64,000 bases of DNA, taken from contig JARKOV010000120.1 of assembly GCA_029975965.1 (NCBI GenBank), positions 10,306-74,305 on the forward strand, read 5' to 3'. This document shows positions 17,051 to 25,734 of the stretch, piece after piece. The position numbers and the translations under genes were made by a program. The notes below the pieces were generated by a model, which did not search any database, was not told where the DNA came from, and saw only the letters and a program-made list of their open reading frames with translations. Numbering within the stretch: position 1 is the first letter of the stretch; each line of letters opens with the position of its first letter. Origin of the DNA: Anaerolinea sp. (GTDB taxonomy: Bacteria > Chloroflexota > Anaerolineae > Anaerolineales > Anaerolineaceae).

Positions 17051-18058
17051 ATGCCCGACACTTCGCTCCCCACCATGAAGCAGCTCAACCCGCTGCTCGC
17101 GCCTTACCAGACCCCCGCCTGGAAGCCAGCTATCTGGCAGATGGTCAACACCATCCTGCCATATTTCGCCCTGATGGCGGCGATGTATTTCAGCCTCAGC
17201 GTGTCGTACTGGCTGACGCTGGCCCTCTCGATCCCCACGGCGGGCTTCCTGATCCGCAGCTTCATCCTCTTCCACGACTGCGGGCACAACTCGTTCACCC
17301 CGTCGCTCAAAGCCAACCGCATCATCGGCTACTTCCTCGGCGTGATGACCCTCACCCCCTCCGACCAGTGGTGGAAGTCACACGCCATCCACCATGCCAC
17401 CAGCGGCAACCTCGACAAGCGCGGCATCGGCGACGTGACCACGCTGACGGTCGAGGAGTTCAAGTCCAAGCATTGGGTGGAGAAGGTGGCCTACCAGCTC
17501 TTCCGTTTCCCGCTGATCATGTTCGGTCTCGGCCCGCTGTGGATGTTCCTCATCCACCACCGCTTCGCCACCCCGCGCTTCTCGAAGCGCGAGACGATGA
17601 GCGTGGTGTGGAACAACCTCGGGCTGGTGGTTTATGTCGGCGGGCTCAGCCTGCTGATGGGCAGCTTCTGGAACTTCCTGCTGATCCAGATACCGGTCTT
17701 CTGGCTGGGTGGGATGTTCGGCATCTGGCTCTTCTACGTGCAGCACCAGTTTGAAGGCGTGTACTGGGCGCGCGACCCCGAGTGGGATTACGTTGCTTCG
17801 GCGCTGCGCGGCGCGAGCTTTTACCGCCTGCCGCGCCTGCTGCAGTGGTTCTCCGGCAACATCGGTTTCCACCACATCCACCACCTCAGCCCGCGCATCC
17901 CCAACTACCGCCTGGAGGAGTGCCACGCCAACAACCCGCTCTTCCAGCAGGACGTCAAGGAGATCGGGTTCATCGAGGCGCTGCGCATGGTGCGCCTGCA
18001 ATTGATCGACGAAGCCAACAACAACCGCATGGTGGCGTTTCAGGATATCCTGGGATAG
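17051..18058 (+). CDS. Membrane fatty acid desaturase (acyl-lipid, omega-6/delta-12 type)
   Basis: 335 residues. The three histidine boxes of membrane di-iron desaturases are present in order: HDCGH, HAIHH and HHIHH (in GFHHIHHLSPRIPNY). Two hydrophobic helical pairs separate them. It introduces a cis double bond into membrane lipid acyl chains using O2 and an electron donor, so it implies at least microaerobic life. The start at 17051 is chosen for GAAAGGA 10 nt upstream; a longer in-frame ORF upstream has no support. No ferredoxin or reductase is adjacent. Confidence 0.9.
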   Translation: MPDTSLPTMKQLNPLLAPYQTPAWKPAIWQMVNTILPYFALMAAMYFSLSVSYWLTLALSIPTAGFLIRSFILFHDCGHNSFTPSLKANRIIGYFLGVMTLTPSDQWWKSHAIHHATSGNLDKRGIGDVTTLTVEEFKSKHWVEKVAYQLFRFPLIMFGLGPLWMFLIHHRFATPRFSKRETMSVVWNNLGLVVYVGGLSLLMGSFWNFLLIQIPVFWLGGMFGIWLFYVQHQFEGVYWARDPEWDYVASALRGASFYRLPRLLQWFSGNIGFHHIHHLSPRIPNYRLEECHANNPLFQQDVKEIGFIEALRMVRLQLIDEANNNRMVAFQDILG

Positions 18059-18119
18059 GAAGTCAATAAGCCTACGCGATAACCAGTCAACGAGTGGAAA
18101 AGTATGGGTTATCGGGTAC

Positions 18120-18154
18120 GAGTTATCGTGGAAGAGCCTCTTCCCCGATAACTC
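18120..18154. terminator. 17-bp inverted repeat between convergent genes
   Basis: GAGTTATCGTGGAAGAG and CTCTTCCCCGATAACTC pair at 16 of 17 positions with a 1-nt spacer. The surrounding 18075-18130 region contains further partial copies of GGTTATCG. Likely bidirectional terminator between the desaturase and secA genes, or a decayed repeat. Confidence 0.5.
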
Positions 18155-18160
18155 ATTTCT

Positions 18161-18247
18161 CTTTACACGATTGTGCAATCAAATTTCTGTAAAATGTGGG
18201 CTTTACCCCACATTTTACAGAAAAAAATAAAACACAATCCTTTACAC
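18161..18247. mobile_element. Miniature inverted-repeat element, copy 2 with 8-bp target duplication
   Basis: 71-bp element (18169-18239) between perfect direct repeats CTTTACAC (18161-18168 and 18240-18247). Ends are GATTGTG and CACAATC. The asymmetric core is in the opposite orientation to the other copies (TGTGGGCTTTACCCCACA). It lies between the desaturase and the secA 3' end. Confidence 0.87.
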
Positions 18248-18270
18248 ATCTCTCGTTGACTTCTTCCCAA

Positions 18271-21200
18271 TCAATGCCTGCGGCGCTTCTTCTTGCCGCT
18301 GCGCACCGTCTGGGGATTTGAGCCGTTGCCGCTGGGACCGGCCACCGGCGAGGAAGCCGGCTGGGGCAGCGCGGCCTCTGCGCCTTGCGCGGTGGTGGCC
18401 TGCGCGGCGGCCTGGCGCGGGCGCAGGGTGAACATGCGCGAGATCACCGCGGCGCGAATCTCGCGCAGCAGCTCGGAGAACATCTCCGAGGCGCGGCTCT
18501 TGTACTGCACCAGCGGGTCGCGCTGGGCGTAGGCCTCCAACCCGATCGAAACCCGCAGCGCCTCGACGCGGGTCAAGTAATCCACCCACAGCTCCGAGAT
18601 CGCGCTCAATAGCAACTGGCGGTAGATCTCGTTTTGCCGCCACCAGCCCAGCACCGACTCGACGATCTCGCGCTGGTTCTTGCTCAGCTCCTCCAGCGGG
18701 CGGTCGGCCACCTGCTCGAACTCAGTCTCGCCCAGGGCATCCTTGAGCGACACGTGTAGCCGCGGATCGGTCTGGCGCAGGGTGATACGCGCCTGTTGCA
18801 GGTTCTGCGTGTCCACCGCGCCGAAAATCTCCTGCAGGGCTTCCTGCGCGCCTTCCAGGTGCTCGAGCACGTCCTCGGTGATGGACTGCGGGTTGGCGCT
18901 GCCGAGCAGTTGCGCGGCGAGGTACACCCAGCGCAGGCGGGCGGTTTGCTGGTAGCCCTGGCGGTGGGTGCGCTTGTCGAAAACCACGCGCGTGCCGGTG
19001 GCCATCATCGCCAGCAGATCGAGCAGGCGGTTGGGGTCGTCGATGTACGCGTCCTCGCTCTGCAGCGCGGCGTCCAGGTCGCGGGGAATCTGCCCGGCGG
19101 CGCCGAACAAGCGCTCGCGCTGGCGGTCGAACAGTGCGCCGGCCTCGCCCTCCAGGGCGTCGGCGATCTCACTCCACGACTGGCCGTTGAGCTGCCCCGG
19201 GCGCAGGTTGAGGCTCTCGCCCACCCGCCGCTCGAAGGCGGCGATCATGCGGGCGGCGTTGAAGTTGAGCAGGTGCGTCTCCACCTGTTCCTGGACCACC
19301 TCGCGCAATCGCTCCGGGTCGTTGCTCAGCCAGCGCATCTGCTCGCTGCTCAAGCGGGCAGCCGGCAGGCGGGCGAGCATGAGCAACTCGTCGGCCAGCT
19401 CCTGCGGTCGCACCGCCATGCCCTCGCCGGTGCGGTCTTCCAATCCGTCGAAGAAGTTGCCAATCGCCTCGAAACGCTCGTCGCGCTGCGTTTCGATGGT
19501 CTCGGCGGTTTTGTCGAGCAGCTCGTTGAAACTCTTCATCACGTGCTCGCGCTCGGCGTTGAAGGCGCTCTCGGCCAGGTCGAGCAGCGCGGCGCGCAGG
19601 TGAGCCACCCCCGCGCCGGAGGCAGGCTTGCGCCGCTCGATCTCGTGGATCAGCAGGCGCATGGTGTAGGAGGGATAGCGCAGCTCGTTCCAGGCCACCG
19701 GCGGCTGGATATCTTCCAGGTAAGCTAACAGGCGCCAGGGGCCTTCTTCGTTGCCCAGCTCCTGCGGGATGCGTAGCTGCAATTCGCTCTGCAGCATCTC
19801 TTCCACATCCTCGCTCAAATCTTCCTTGACGAAAACACGGTCGCGCTGCTCGTAGATGCGTTTGCGCTGCGCATTGAGCACGTCGTCGTACTCGAGAAGG
19901 TGCTTGCGCACGTCAAAGTTGGCGCCCTCGACGCGCTCCTGCGACTGCTCGACCAGCCGCCCGACCAGGCGGCTCTCGATCGGCACGCTCTCGTCGATGT
20001 TGAGCCGCTCGAGCAAGCCCGTCACCTGCCCACCGCCGAAGAGGCGCATCAAATCGTCCTCGAGGGCGAGGTAAAAACGCGACGAGCCGGGGTCGCCCTG
20101 GCGGGCGGCGCGCCCGCGCAACTGGTTGTCGATGCGACGCGCCTCGTGGCGCTCGGAGCCGATCACGTGCAACCCGCCCAGCTCGCGCACCTTCTCCATC
20201 TCGTCCATGTACTGGAGGAAGGCGCGCACCTGCTCCTCGTAAATCGAGTAGTCCTCGGGGTTCATCGCCAGCAGCGCGGCGCGGCGCTCGACGTTGGTCA
20301 TGTTGTAGGCGTCGTGACCGGCGCGGTCGAGCACGCGGTTGGTGTCGCCGAGGATTTCTTCGTCCAGATCGCCGCCCAGCTTGATATCCACGCCGCGACC
20401 GGCCATGTTGGTGGCGATGGTCACTGCCCCAAAGGCCCCGGCGCGGGCGATGATCCTGGATTCCTCGTCGTGCTTGCGCGCGTTGAGCACCTGGTGCGGC
20501 ACGCCGCCCTGCAGGGCGCGCAGCAGGCGCGCCTCGTTGTCCACCGAAACCTCCAGCAGGCGGCGCAAGCGGGCGACGTTCTCAGGTTCCTCAAGGTTGA
20601 ACGACAGGCTGATATTCAGGCTGCGCGCCAACTGGCGAATCTCGTTGGTCTCGAGCTGCTCGAGCGGCTTGTACAGCGGGGCGAGCTGCGGGATGGCGCG
20701 CTCGGAGATTTCGATCTTGTTGACCTCCTGGTAGAGGTCGCGCAGCAACTGCACCTGCATCAGGCGGCGCAGCAGCTCGGCGTCCAGGCGGCGCGAGAGG
20801 CGCTCGGAGTGCTCCACCGAGGTGGTGCCGACCAGTTGCGGGCGACCGAGCACATGAAAATGGACGATCTCCATGGTGATGGCGCGCAGCTTGGCCTCTT
20901 CGGTGCGATAGACGACATCGGGATAATCCTTGCGCTTCCAGAAGATCGGGCGGCGTTGTCCGTCCTCTTTACGGGTATAGTACACGTAACGGTAACCCTG
21001 GTCGTCTTTGGCTTCGACCGTCTGGAAGGCCGAGTTCTGGCGCGAGGCGAGAAACTCCAGGTTGGTCGGGATGGGCAGCACATCCAGTTTGTAAATCTTG
21101 TAGAACTCCTCGGCCTCGGTTTGCGCCGTGCCCGACATGCCCGCCAGCTTCTCGTACATGCGGAAGTAGTTCTGGATGGTGATGGTGGCGTAGGTGACGT

Positions 21201-22368
21201 TCTCGGCCTCCACCTTGACGCCTTCCTTGGCCTCCACGGCCTGGTGCAGTCCGTCGGACCAGCGCCGGCCGGGCATGAGCCGGCCGGTGAACTCGTCGAT
21301 GATGATCACCTTGCCGGCCTGGACGAGGTAATCCTTGTTGCGGCGGTAGAGGTACTGCGCGCGCAAAGCCTGCTCAAGGTAACCCATCAGGCGCGCCTGC
21401 TGGGGGGTGATGTCCTCGGGGCGCTCGGGGTCGCGCAGCGACTCGCCGAGCAGCTCCTCCACATGCACCTCGCCCAGCTCGGTCAGGCTCACCGAGCGAT
21501 CCTTCTCGTTGACCTCGTAATCTTCCGGGCGGAGCTGGCGCACAACCTGCGCCATGCGCACGTAGTTCTGCGAGTCGTCCTGGGCGGGTCCGGAGATGAT
21601 CAAGGGGGTGCGCGCCTCGTCGATGAGAATGTTGTCAACCTCGTCGACGATGGCGAAGTAATGCCCGCGCTGGACGCGCTCCGCCAGGCTCATCGTCAGG
21701 TTATCGCGCAGGTAGTCGAAGCCAAACTCGCTGTTGGTGCCGTAGGTGATGTCGGCCTGGTAGGCCTCGCGGCGGTGCACCATGCGCAACTGGTGCTGGT
21801 CCTCGTGGGGCGACTCTTTCTCCAGGTCGACGAGGAAGGCGTTGCGCCCGTTCTCGGTGCGCGATGCCATTTGCAGCACCCCCACCGTCAGGCCGAGGGC
21901 ATGGTAAATGGGGGCCATCCAGCGCGCGTCGCGGCGAGCCAGGTAGTCGTTGACGGTCACGAGGTGCGCCCCGCGCCCGGCGAGGGCGTTGAGGTAGAGC
22001 GGCAGGGTGGCGACGAGGGTCTTCCCCTCGCCGGTGCGCATCTCGGCGATCTTGCCGCTGTGCAGGGTCATCCCGCCGACCAACTGGATGTCGTAGGGGC
22101 GCAGGCCGATGGTGCGCTTGGAGGCCTCGCGCACGGCGGCAAAGGCCTCGGGCACCAGCCCGTCCAGCGCTTCTTGCAGCTTTTTGCCTTCCTCCAGGCC
22201 GGCGCTGAGGCGAGCGCGGAACTCTTCCGTCTTGGCGCGCAGGGCCTCCTCCGACAGGGCTTCATACTCCGCCTCCAGCGCGTTGATGCGCTCAACGAGC
22301 TGCGAGAGGCGCTCGATTTCACGTTTATTGGGGTCACCGCCCAAGAAATTGACGATATTTTTCAGCAT
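18271..22368 (-). CDS. secA: Preprotein translocase ATPase SecA, unusually long
   Basis: 1365 residues; most SecA proteins have about 800-950. The motor is intact: MRTGEGKTLVA (Walker A), TVNDYLARRDA, TYGTNSEFGFDYLRDNL, DEVDNILIDEARTPLIISG, GMSGTAQTEAEEF, TNMAGRGVDIKLGG and GRAARQGDPGSS. Extra material includes about 25-30 residues before YQADITYGTN and about 90 helical residues in the second nucleotide-binding fold, between SVEHSERLS and HQVLNARKHDEE. There is also a several-hundred-residue helical C-terminal extension. The tail ends GKKKRRRH and lacks the zinc-binding CxCx8CH motif. The start at 22368 has GGAAGG upstream; the ORF reads 27 codons further without support. Confidence 0.96.
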   Translation of the reverse strand: MLKNIVNFLGGDPNKREIERLSQLVERINALEAEYEALSEEALRAKTEEFRARLSAGLEEGKKLQEALDGLVPEAFAAVREASKRTIGLRPYDIQLVGGMTLHSGKIAEMRTGEGKTLVATLPLYLNALAGRGAHLVTVNDYLARRDARWMAPIYHALGLTVGVLQMASRTENGRNAFLVDLEKESPHEDQHQLRMVHRREAYQADITYGTNSEFGFDYLRDNLTMSLAERVQRGHYFAIVDEVDNILIDEARTPLIISGPAQDDSQNYVRMAQVVRQLRPEDYEVNEKDRSVSLTELGEVHVEELLGESLRDPERPEDITPQQARLMGYLEQALRAQYLYRRNKDYLVQAGKVIIIDEFTGRLMPGRRWSDGLHQAVEAKEGVKVEAENVTYATITIQNYFRMYEKLAGMSGTAQTEAEEFYKIYKLDVLPIPTNLEFLASRQNSAFQTVEAKDDQGYRYVYYTRKEDGQRRPIFWKRKDYPDVVYRTEEAKLRAITMEIVHFHVLGRPQLVGTTSVEHSERLSRRLDAELLRRLMQVQLLRDLYQEVNKIEISERAIPQLAPLYKPLEQLETNEIRQLARSLNISLSFNLEEPENVARLRRLLEVSVDNEARLLRALQGGVPHQVLNARKHDEESRIIARAGAFGAVTIATNMAGRGVDIKLGGDLDEEILGDTNRVLDRAGHDAYNMTNVERRAALLAMNPEDYSIYEEQVRAFLQYMDEMEKVRELGGLHVIGSERHEARRIDNQLRGRAARQGDPGSSRFYLALEDDLMRLFGGGQVTGLLERLNIDESVPIESRLVGRLVEQSQERVEGANFDVRKHLLEYDDVLNAQRKRIYEQRDRVFVKEDLSEDVEEMLQSELQLRIPQELGNEEGPWRLLAYLEDIQPPVAWNELRYPSYTMRLLIHEIERRKPASGAGVAHLRAALLDLAESAFNAEREHVMKSFNELLDKTAETIETQRDERFEAIGNFFDGLEDRTGEGMAVRPQELADELLMLARLPAARLSSEQMRWLSNDPERLREVVQEQVETHLLNFNAARMIAAFERRVGESLNLRPGQLNGQSWSEIADALEGEAGALFDRQRERLFGAAGQIPRDLDAALQSEDAYIDDPNRLLDLLAMMATGTRVVFDKRTHRQGYQQTARLRWVYLAAQLLGSANPQSITEDVLEHLEGAQEALQEIFGAVDTQNLQQARITLRQTDPRLHVSLKDALGETEFEQVADRPLEELSKNQREIVESVLGWWRQNEIYRQLLLSAISELWVDYLTRVEALRVSIGLEAYAQRDPLVQYKSRASEMFSELLREIRAAVISRMFTLRPRQAAAQATTAQGAEAALPQPASSPVAGPSGNGSNPQTVRSGKKKRRRH

Positions 22369-22665
22369 CGCGTACCTTCCTGGGGGAGGATTATAGCATG
22401 GAAGAAAGCCGCTCGCGTTCCAGCGCCGCCCGAGCGGGGGGAAACCCAATCAACCACCGGCAAGAGCGCGTAAGGGGAGAGAGACCCCTCCCAGCCTCCC
22501 CTGAAGGGGAGGTGAAGGACCTCTCCCGGCCTCCCCTGAATGGGGAGGTGAAGGACCTCTCCCGGCCTCCTCTGAAGGGGAGGGCAAAGACGCTCCAGAA
22601 AGTGAGGTTGCCGCGGCGGGCTTCACCCGCCTCGCAACGACGGCGCGGGGGGAGGGGAAGGACGC
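22369..22665. other. Gene-free spacer with repeats upstream of secA
   Basis: No credible gene. It holds the secA Shine-Dalgarno, the tandem repeats at 22495-22583 and GC-rich filler up to the KDPG aldolase stop. Confidence 0.5.
22495..22583. repeat. Tandem 35/36-bp repeat with CTCCCCT palindromes
   Basis: Two full copies (22495-22529 and 22530-22565) and one partial copy (from 22566) of a unit beginning CCTCCCCTGAAGGGGAGGTG and ending GACCTCTCCCGG. Each contains the hairpin CTCCCCT-GA-AGGGGAG. The same palindrome core occurs at 11280-11297, and a half copy lies at 51941-51956. Confidence 0.75.
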
Positions 22666-23307
22666 CTACCGGCCCTTGCGCACCTCTGCGGCGAAGGCGG
22701 CGGCGCGGCGGGTGATCTCGGCGAAGTCGCGCGCGTCGAGCAGCGCCTGGTTGACCAGCTCGCCGCCCACCCCCAGCGCGGCGGCGCCGGCGCGGATGAA
22801 GGCGGCAGCGTTCTCGAGCGTCACCCCGCCGACCGGCACCACCTCGAGCTGCGGGAGCGGGGCGAGGATGGCCTTGAGCATCGGCGGCCCCCCCGCCGAG
22901 GCGGGGAAGAGCTTGATCATGTCCGCGCCGGATTCCCAGGCGGAGAGCATCTCGGTGGGGGTGTAGCAGCCGGGCATCACCGGCACGCCGTAGCGCCGCG
23001 CCAGGCGCACCACCTTGCGGCTGAAGGTGGGGGTGACGAGGAAAGCTGCGCCGGCCAGGATGGCGGCGCGCGCCGTCTCGGCGTCGAGGACGGTTCCAGC
23101 GCCGAAGAGCACTTCGTCGCCGAAACGCGCGACGGCGGCTTCGACCACGCGCAGCGCGCCAGGCGTGGTCATGGTCACTTCGATGGCGCGCACCCCGCCG
23201 GCGCGTACCGCTTCGGCCGCCTCAACCAACTGCTCAGAGCTGTCGGCGCGCAGGATGGCGATGAGACCGGTTTCACGAATGAGGGAGAGTTTTTGGTGGT
23301 GGTTCAT
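22666..23307 (-). CDS. eda: KDPG/KHG aldolase (Eda)
   Basis: 213 residues. Class I aldolase cleaving 2-keto-3-deoxy-6-phosphogluconate to pyruvate and glyceraldehyde 3-phosphate. Family motifs are GLIAILRADSSEQ, AIEVTMTTPGAL (catalytic Glu), GAGTVLDAETA, FLVTPTFSRKVV, MPGCYTPTEM and MIKLFPAS with the Schiff-base Lys. An AAGGGA Shine-Dalgarno supports the start at 23307. It follows the fucose-isomerase-like gene by 11 nt, so the pair is an operon in sugar-acid catabolism; KDPG could come from KDG produced by mannonate dehydratase plus a kinase not identified here. Confidence 0.94.
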   Translation of the reverse strand: MNHHQKLSLIRETGLIAILRADSSEQLVEAAEAVRAGGVRAIEVTMTTPGALRVVEAAVARFGDEVLFGAGTVLDAETARAAILAGAAFLVTPTFSRKVVRLARRYGVPVMPGCYTPTEMLSAWESGADMIKLFPASAGGPPMLKAILAPLPQLEVVPVGGVTLENAAAFIRAGAAALGVGGELVNQALLDARDFAEITRRAAAFAAEVRKGR

Positions 23308-23318
23308 GTCGTCCCTTC

Positions 23319-24644
23319 TCACTCCACCCGCAGCCCGAACACGGCGCCGAGCAGGTCGATGGCGGGGCGGTGGCGGCCGGCGGCGAGGATGTAGTGGTGC
23401 GAGGAGAGCTTTTTCATCAGCGCGTGGCCGTCGGGGACGCGCAGGATCGCCCCGTTGAGGCAGTCGGAGCCGGGGAAGCCGGCGTAACCCTCCAGGCTGC
23501 CCTCGACCACCGAGAGCGCATCGAAGGGCGGCTGCAGCTTGAGCAGGGTCATGGGTCCTTCGGGCAGGCGCGCGTCGATGGCGGTGGCGTTCTCGTCGAC
23601 GATGGCGAGCACCTTGCGGCGCAGCGCCCACTGCGTGGCGAAGGCGCGCGGCAGCACGCCCAGGTAACCGCAGTGCGCGGCGAGGATGGTGTCTTCCTCC
23701 CCGCCCTGGCTGACCAGGGGGAAGTGCGGGATGCGCTCGTGCTTGAGCGCGGCCTGGCCCATCAGGAAGGGGTAAAGGTTGGTCATCATCGCCGGCGCGC
23801 CCAGCCCGCGGATCGCCAGCAGGGTGGTGAGCATCGAGACGGTGTCGGCCTCGCAGCCCCAGGCAAGCCCGCGCTCGGCGTGCAGCAGGTCCCAGGCCAG
23901 GCAGGGGGTGGTGTCGGAAAAATGCGATTCGTTGAGGCAGTTGATCCCCGCCGAGAGGGCGCGCGGCTCGGCCTCCAGGTCGCGCTTGAGCGCCAGGTAA
24001 AGGCGGACGGCGCTGAGCACGGGCTCCTCGGGGATGTGCCCGAGCGGCACGCGCTCCTTCCAGGCGTCCCAGGCGGCGCGCGCCTCGTCCTCGGGGATGG
24101 CTTTGGCGGCCTGGCCCAACTCGCGAAAGCTGCGCTTTTCGACCTGGACGCCGAAGCGTTGGTTGAGGCGGGCGGTGCACTCGTCCTCCCACCAGTAAAA
24201 GCGCTTGAAGATGCTGGCCTGGAAGCCCTCGCCGGGGTTGTCCTGGTAAACCAGGAACTTCGCGCCGCGCAGCTCGCGCTTGAGCGCCAGCAGGCGGCAG
24301 GCCAGGCGGGCCTGCTCCAGGTTGTAGGGGGCGATCACCTGCACCCCGGCGTCGCGCAGGTACTGGTTGATCTCCCAATCCCACATCGATACGGTGCCAA
24401 ACTCAGAGGTGATGACCAGCACGGGCAGCCCGAGGGCGCGGAAGTCGTCCAGGCGGCGATAGGCCTCGCCGAGCATTTGCGGGAAGACCGCGGCGTCCAC
24501 CTCCGCGGGGAGGGGCGCGCCGAGGGCGGCGGGCGGGAGGAGGTCGGCGTCCCCGGCGAGCAGGTCGTGCAGCGCGGCAAGCTGAGCGGCAAAATCTGCG
24601 TCGTCGGGCGAGGCAAAATAGAGCGGAACGATTCGCGCTTTCAT
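23319..24644 (-). CDS. L-fucose/L-arabinose isomerase-fold protein
   Basis: 441 residues starting at an ATG with GGAGGG 6 nt upstream. The N-terminal half has Rossmann-like alternation (LPVLVITSEFGTVSMWDWE). The C-terminal part has GCEADTVSMLTTLL, LAAHCGYLGVLP and GSLEGYAGFPGSDCLNG, recalling the L-fucose isomerase C-terminal domain and its metal-binding Glu/Asp/His set. It is probably a sugar isomerase or a relative acting on sugars or sugar acids upstream of the co-transcribed KDPG aldolase. The precise substrate is unknown. Confidence 0.7.
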   Translation of the reverse strand: MKARIVPLYFASPDDADFAAQLAALHDLLAGDADLLPPAALGAPLPAEVDAAVFPQMLGEAYRRLDDFRALGLPVLVITSEFGTVSMWDWEINQYLRDAGVQVIAPYNLEQARLACRLLALKRELRGAKFLVYQDNPGEGFQASIFKRFYWWEDECTARLNQRFGVQVEKRSFRELGQAAKAIPEDEARAAWDAWKERVPLGHIPEEPVLSAVRLYLALKRDLEAEPRALSAGINCLNESHFSDTTPCLAWDLLHAERGLAWGCEADTVSMLTTLLAIRGLGAPAMMTNLYPFLMGQAALKHERIPHFPLVSQGGEEDTILAAHCGYLGVLPRAFATQWALRRKVLAIVDENATAIDARLPEGPMTLLKLQPPFDALSVVEGSLEGYAGFPGSDCLNGAILRVPDGHALMKKLSSHHYILAAGRHRPAIDLLGAVFGLRVE

Positions 24645-24723
24645 GGCAGCCCTCCAGATTTTTTCTGCCGTGTGACAACCATCACGGGCAGGTTAAGTGT
24701 ACCCCGGAATCTAGGGCGAGTCA

Positions 24724-25668
24724 TCAGCGGCGGAAAGCGTGGGCGGCCTGGATGGCGACGCGCAGGTTCTCCCAATCGGTGCCGGCAGGCAGGGTGCAAT
24801 CGGCGCCAAGGATGAAGCGCTCGGGCGCCTGCGCACAAACGGCCTCGACGGCCTGGCGGATCTCCGCGGGGCTGCCGGTAGCGAGCACGCCCTTGCGGTC
24901 GAGTCCGCCCATGAAGGGGCGACCGAAGAGGTCGGCGGCCTGGCGCGGGGTGAGCCGACCGCCGGTCAGATCGAGGCTGCAGTTGGCGACATGCCCCGGG
25001 TAAGCGGCGTAAGGTGAGACGTCGGCGTAGGGCAGGTGATAATCGCAGACGTGAAGGATGTTGAAGGCGCAGACGCGGTTGATCTCGTCCATCAGGGCCA
25101 GGTCGTAGGGGCGCACGCAGGCATCGAAGAAGTGCGGGCTGGAGAAACGCCCCGCCTCGCCGCCCTGGGTGGAGGTGTAAAACCCGTCCAGGCCGAGGCG
25201 GATGCAGGCCTTGACGAAGCCCATCAGGCTCTCGGTGATGACCTGCATGCCCTGTCTGACCGCTTCGGGGTCTTCCTCGATGTGGTTGACCACCACCTGC
25301 TGGTCGCCGGCGGCCTGCCCGGCCAGCATGAAGGGCGAATAGAGGGTGAGCACGACCAGCGCCTCGTTCTTGGCGGCTTTGACCAGCCCGTCAACCACGC
25401 GCAGCGGCTCGGCGTAGAAATCCAGGTCGTAGAAGGGCATATTCGCCCAATCTGCGGGTCGCCGCAGAAACGGCAGGCGCGGGAAGGCATGCTCGTACTG
25501 GATTTTGACGAAGTCCATGCCGGTGCTGCGGAAATATTCCAGGTGCTTGAGCACCGCCGCTTCGCCGCGGTGGTAAGCGGGATCGAAATGCAGGAAAAAA
25601 GCCGCCGGGATGGTCTCAGGCGGGGTCGGGTCGTGCAGCAGGCTGAGGATCAAGTCACGCTTGTTCAT
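24724..25668 (-). CDS. Uroporphyrinogen decarboxylase-superfamily protein
   Basis: 314 residues. UroD-type TIM barrel seen from FVKIQYEHAFPRLPFL, ALVVLTLYSPFMLAGQ, CIRLGLDGFYTSTQGG, FNILHVCDYHLPYADV and the final ILGADCTLPAGTDWENLRVA. Such stand-alone members usually are not haem biosynthesis enzymes; some transfer methyl groups in corrinoid systems, others are uncharacterised. There are no haem or cobalamin genes nearby. GGAGG 7 nt upstream fixes the start at ATG 25668 rather than a GTG two codons earlier. Confidence 0.82.
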   Translation of the reverse strand: MNKRDLILSLLHDPTPPETIPAAFFLHFDPAYHRGEAAVLKHLEYFRSTGMDFVKIQYEHAFPRLPFLRRPADWANMPFYDLDFYAEPLRVVDGLVKAAKNEALVVLTLYSPFMLAGQAAGDQQVVVNHIEEDPEAVRQGMQVITESLMGFVKACIRLGLDGFYTSTQGGEAGRFSSPHFFDACVRPYDLALMDEINRVCAFNILHVCDYHLPYADVSPYAAYPGHVANCSLDLTGGRLTPRQAADLFGRPFMGGLDRKGVLATGSPAEIRQAVEAVCAQAPERFILGADCTLPAGTDWENLRVAIQAAHAFRR

Positions 25669-25734
25669 GGTCACACCTCCGGTTGCGGTCGGGCAAGGCT
25701 AGGCCGTGCCAATATGCGAACTGCGAAGTAAAAC

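Noticed and set aside
19900..22473. 857-codon ORF on the + strand opposite secA
   Set aside because: It is an antisense shadow of secA in high-GC DNA, with low-complexity Val/Gly/His/Leu-rich sequence and no family resemblance.
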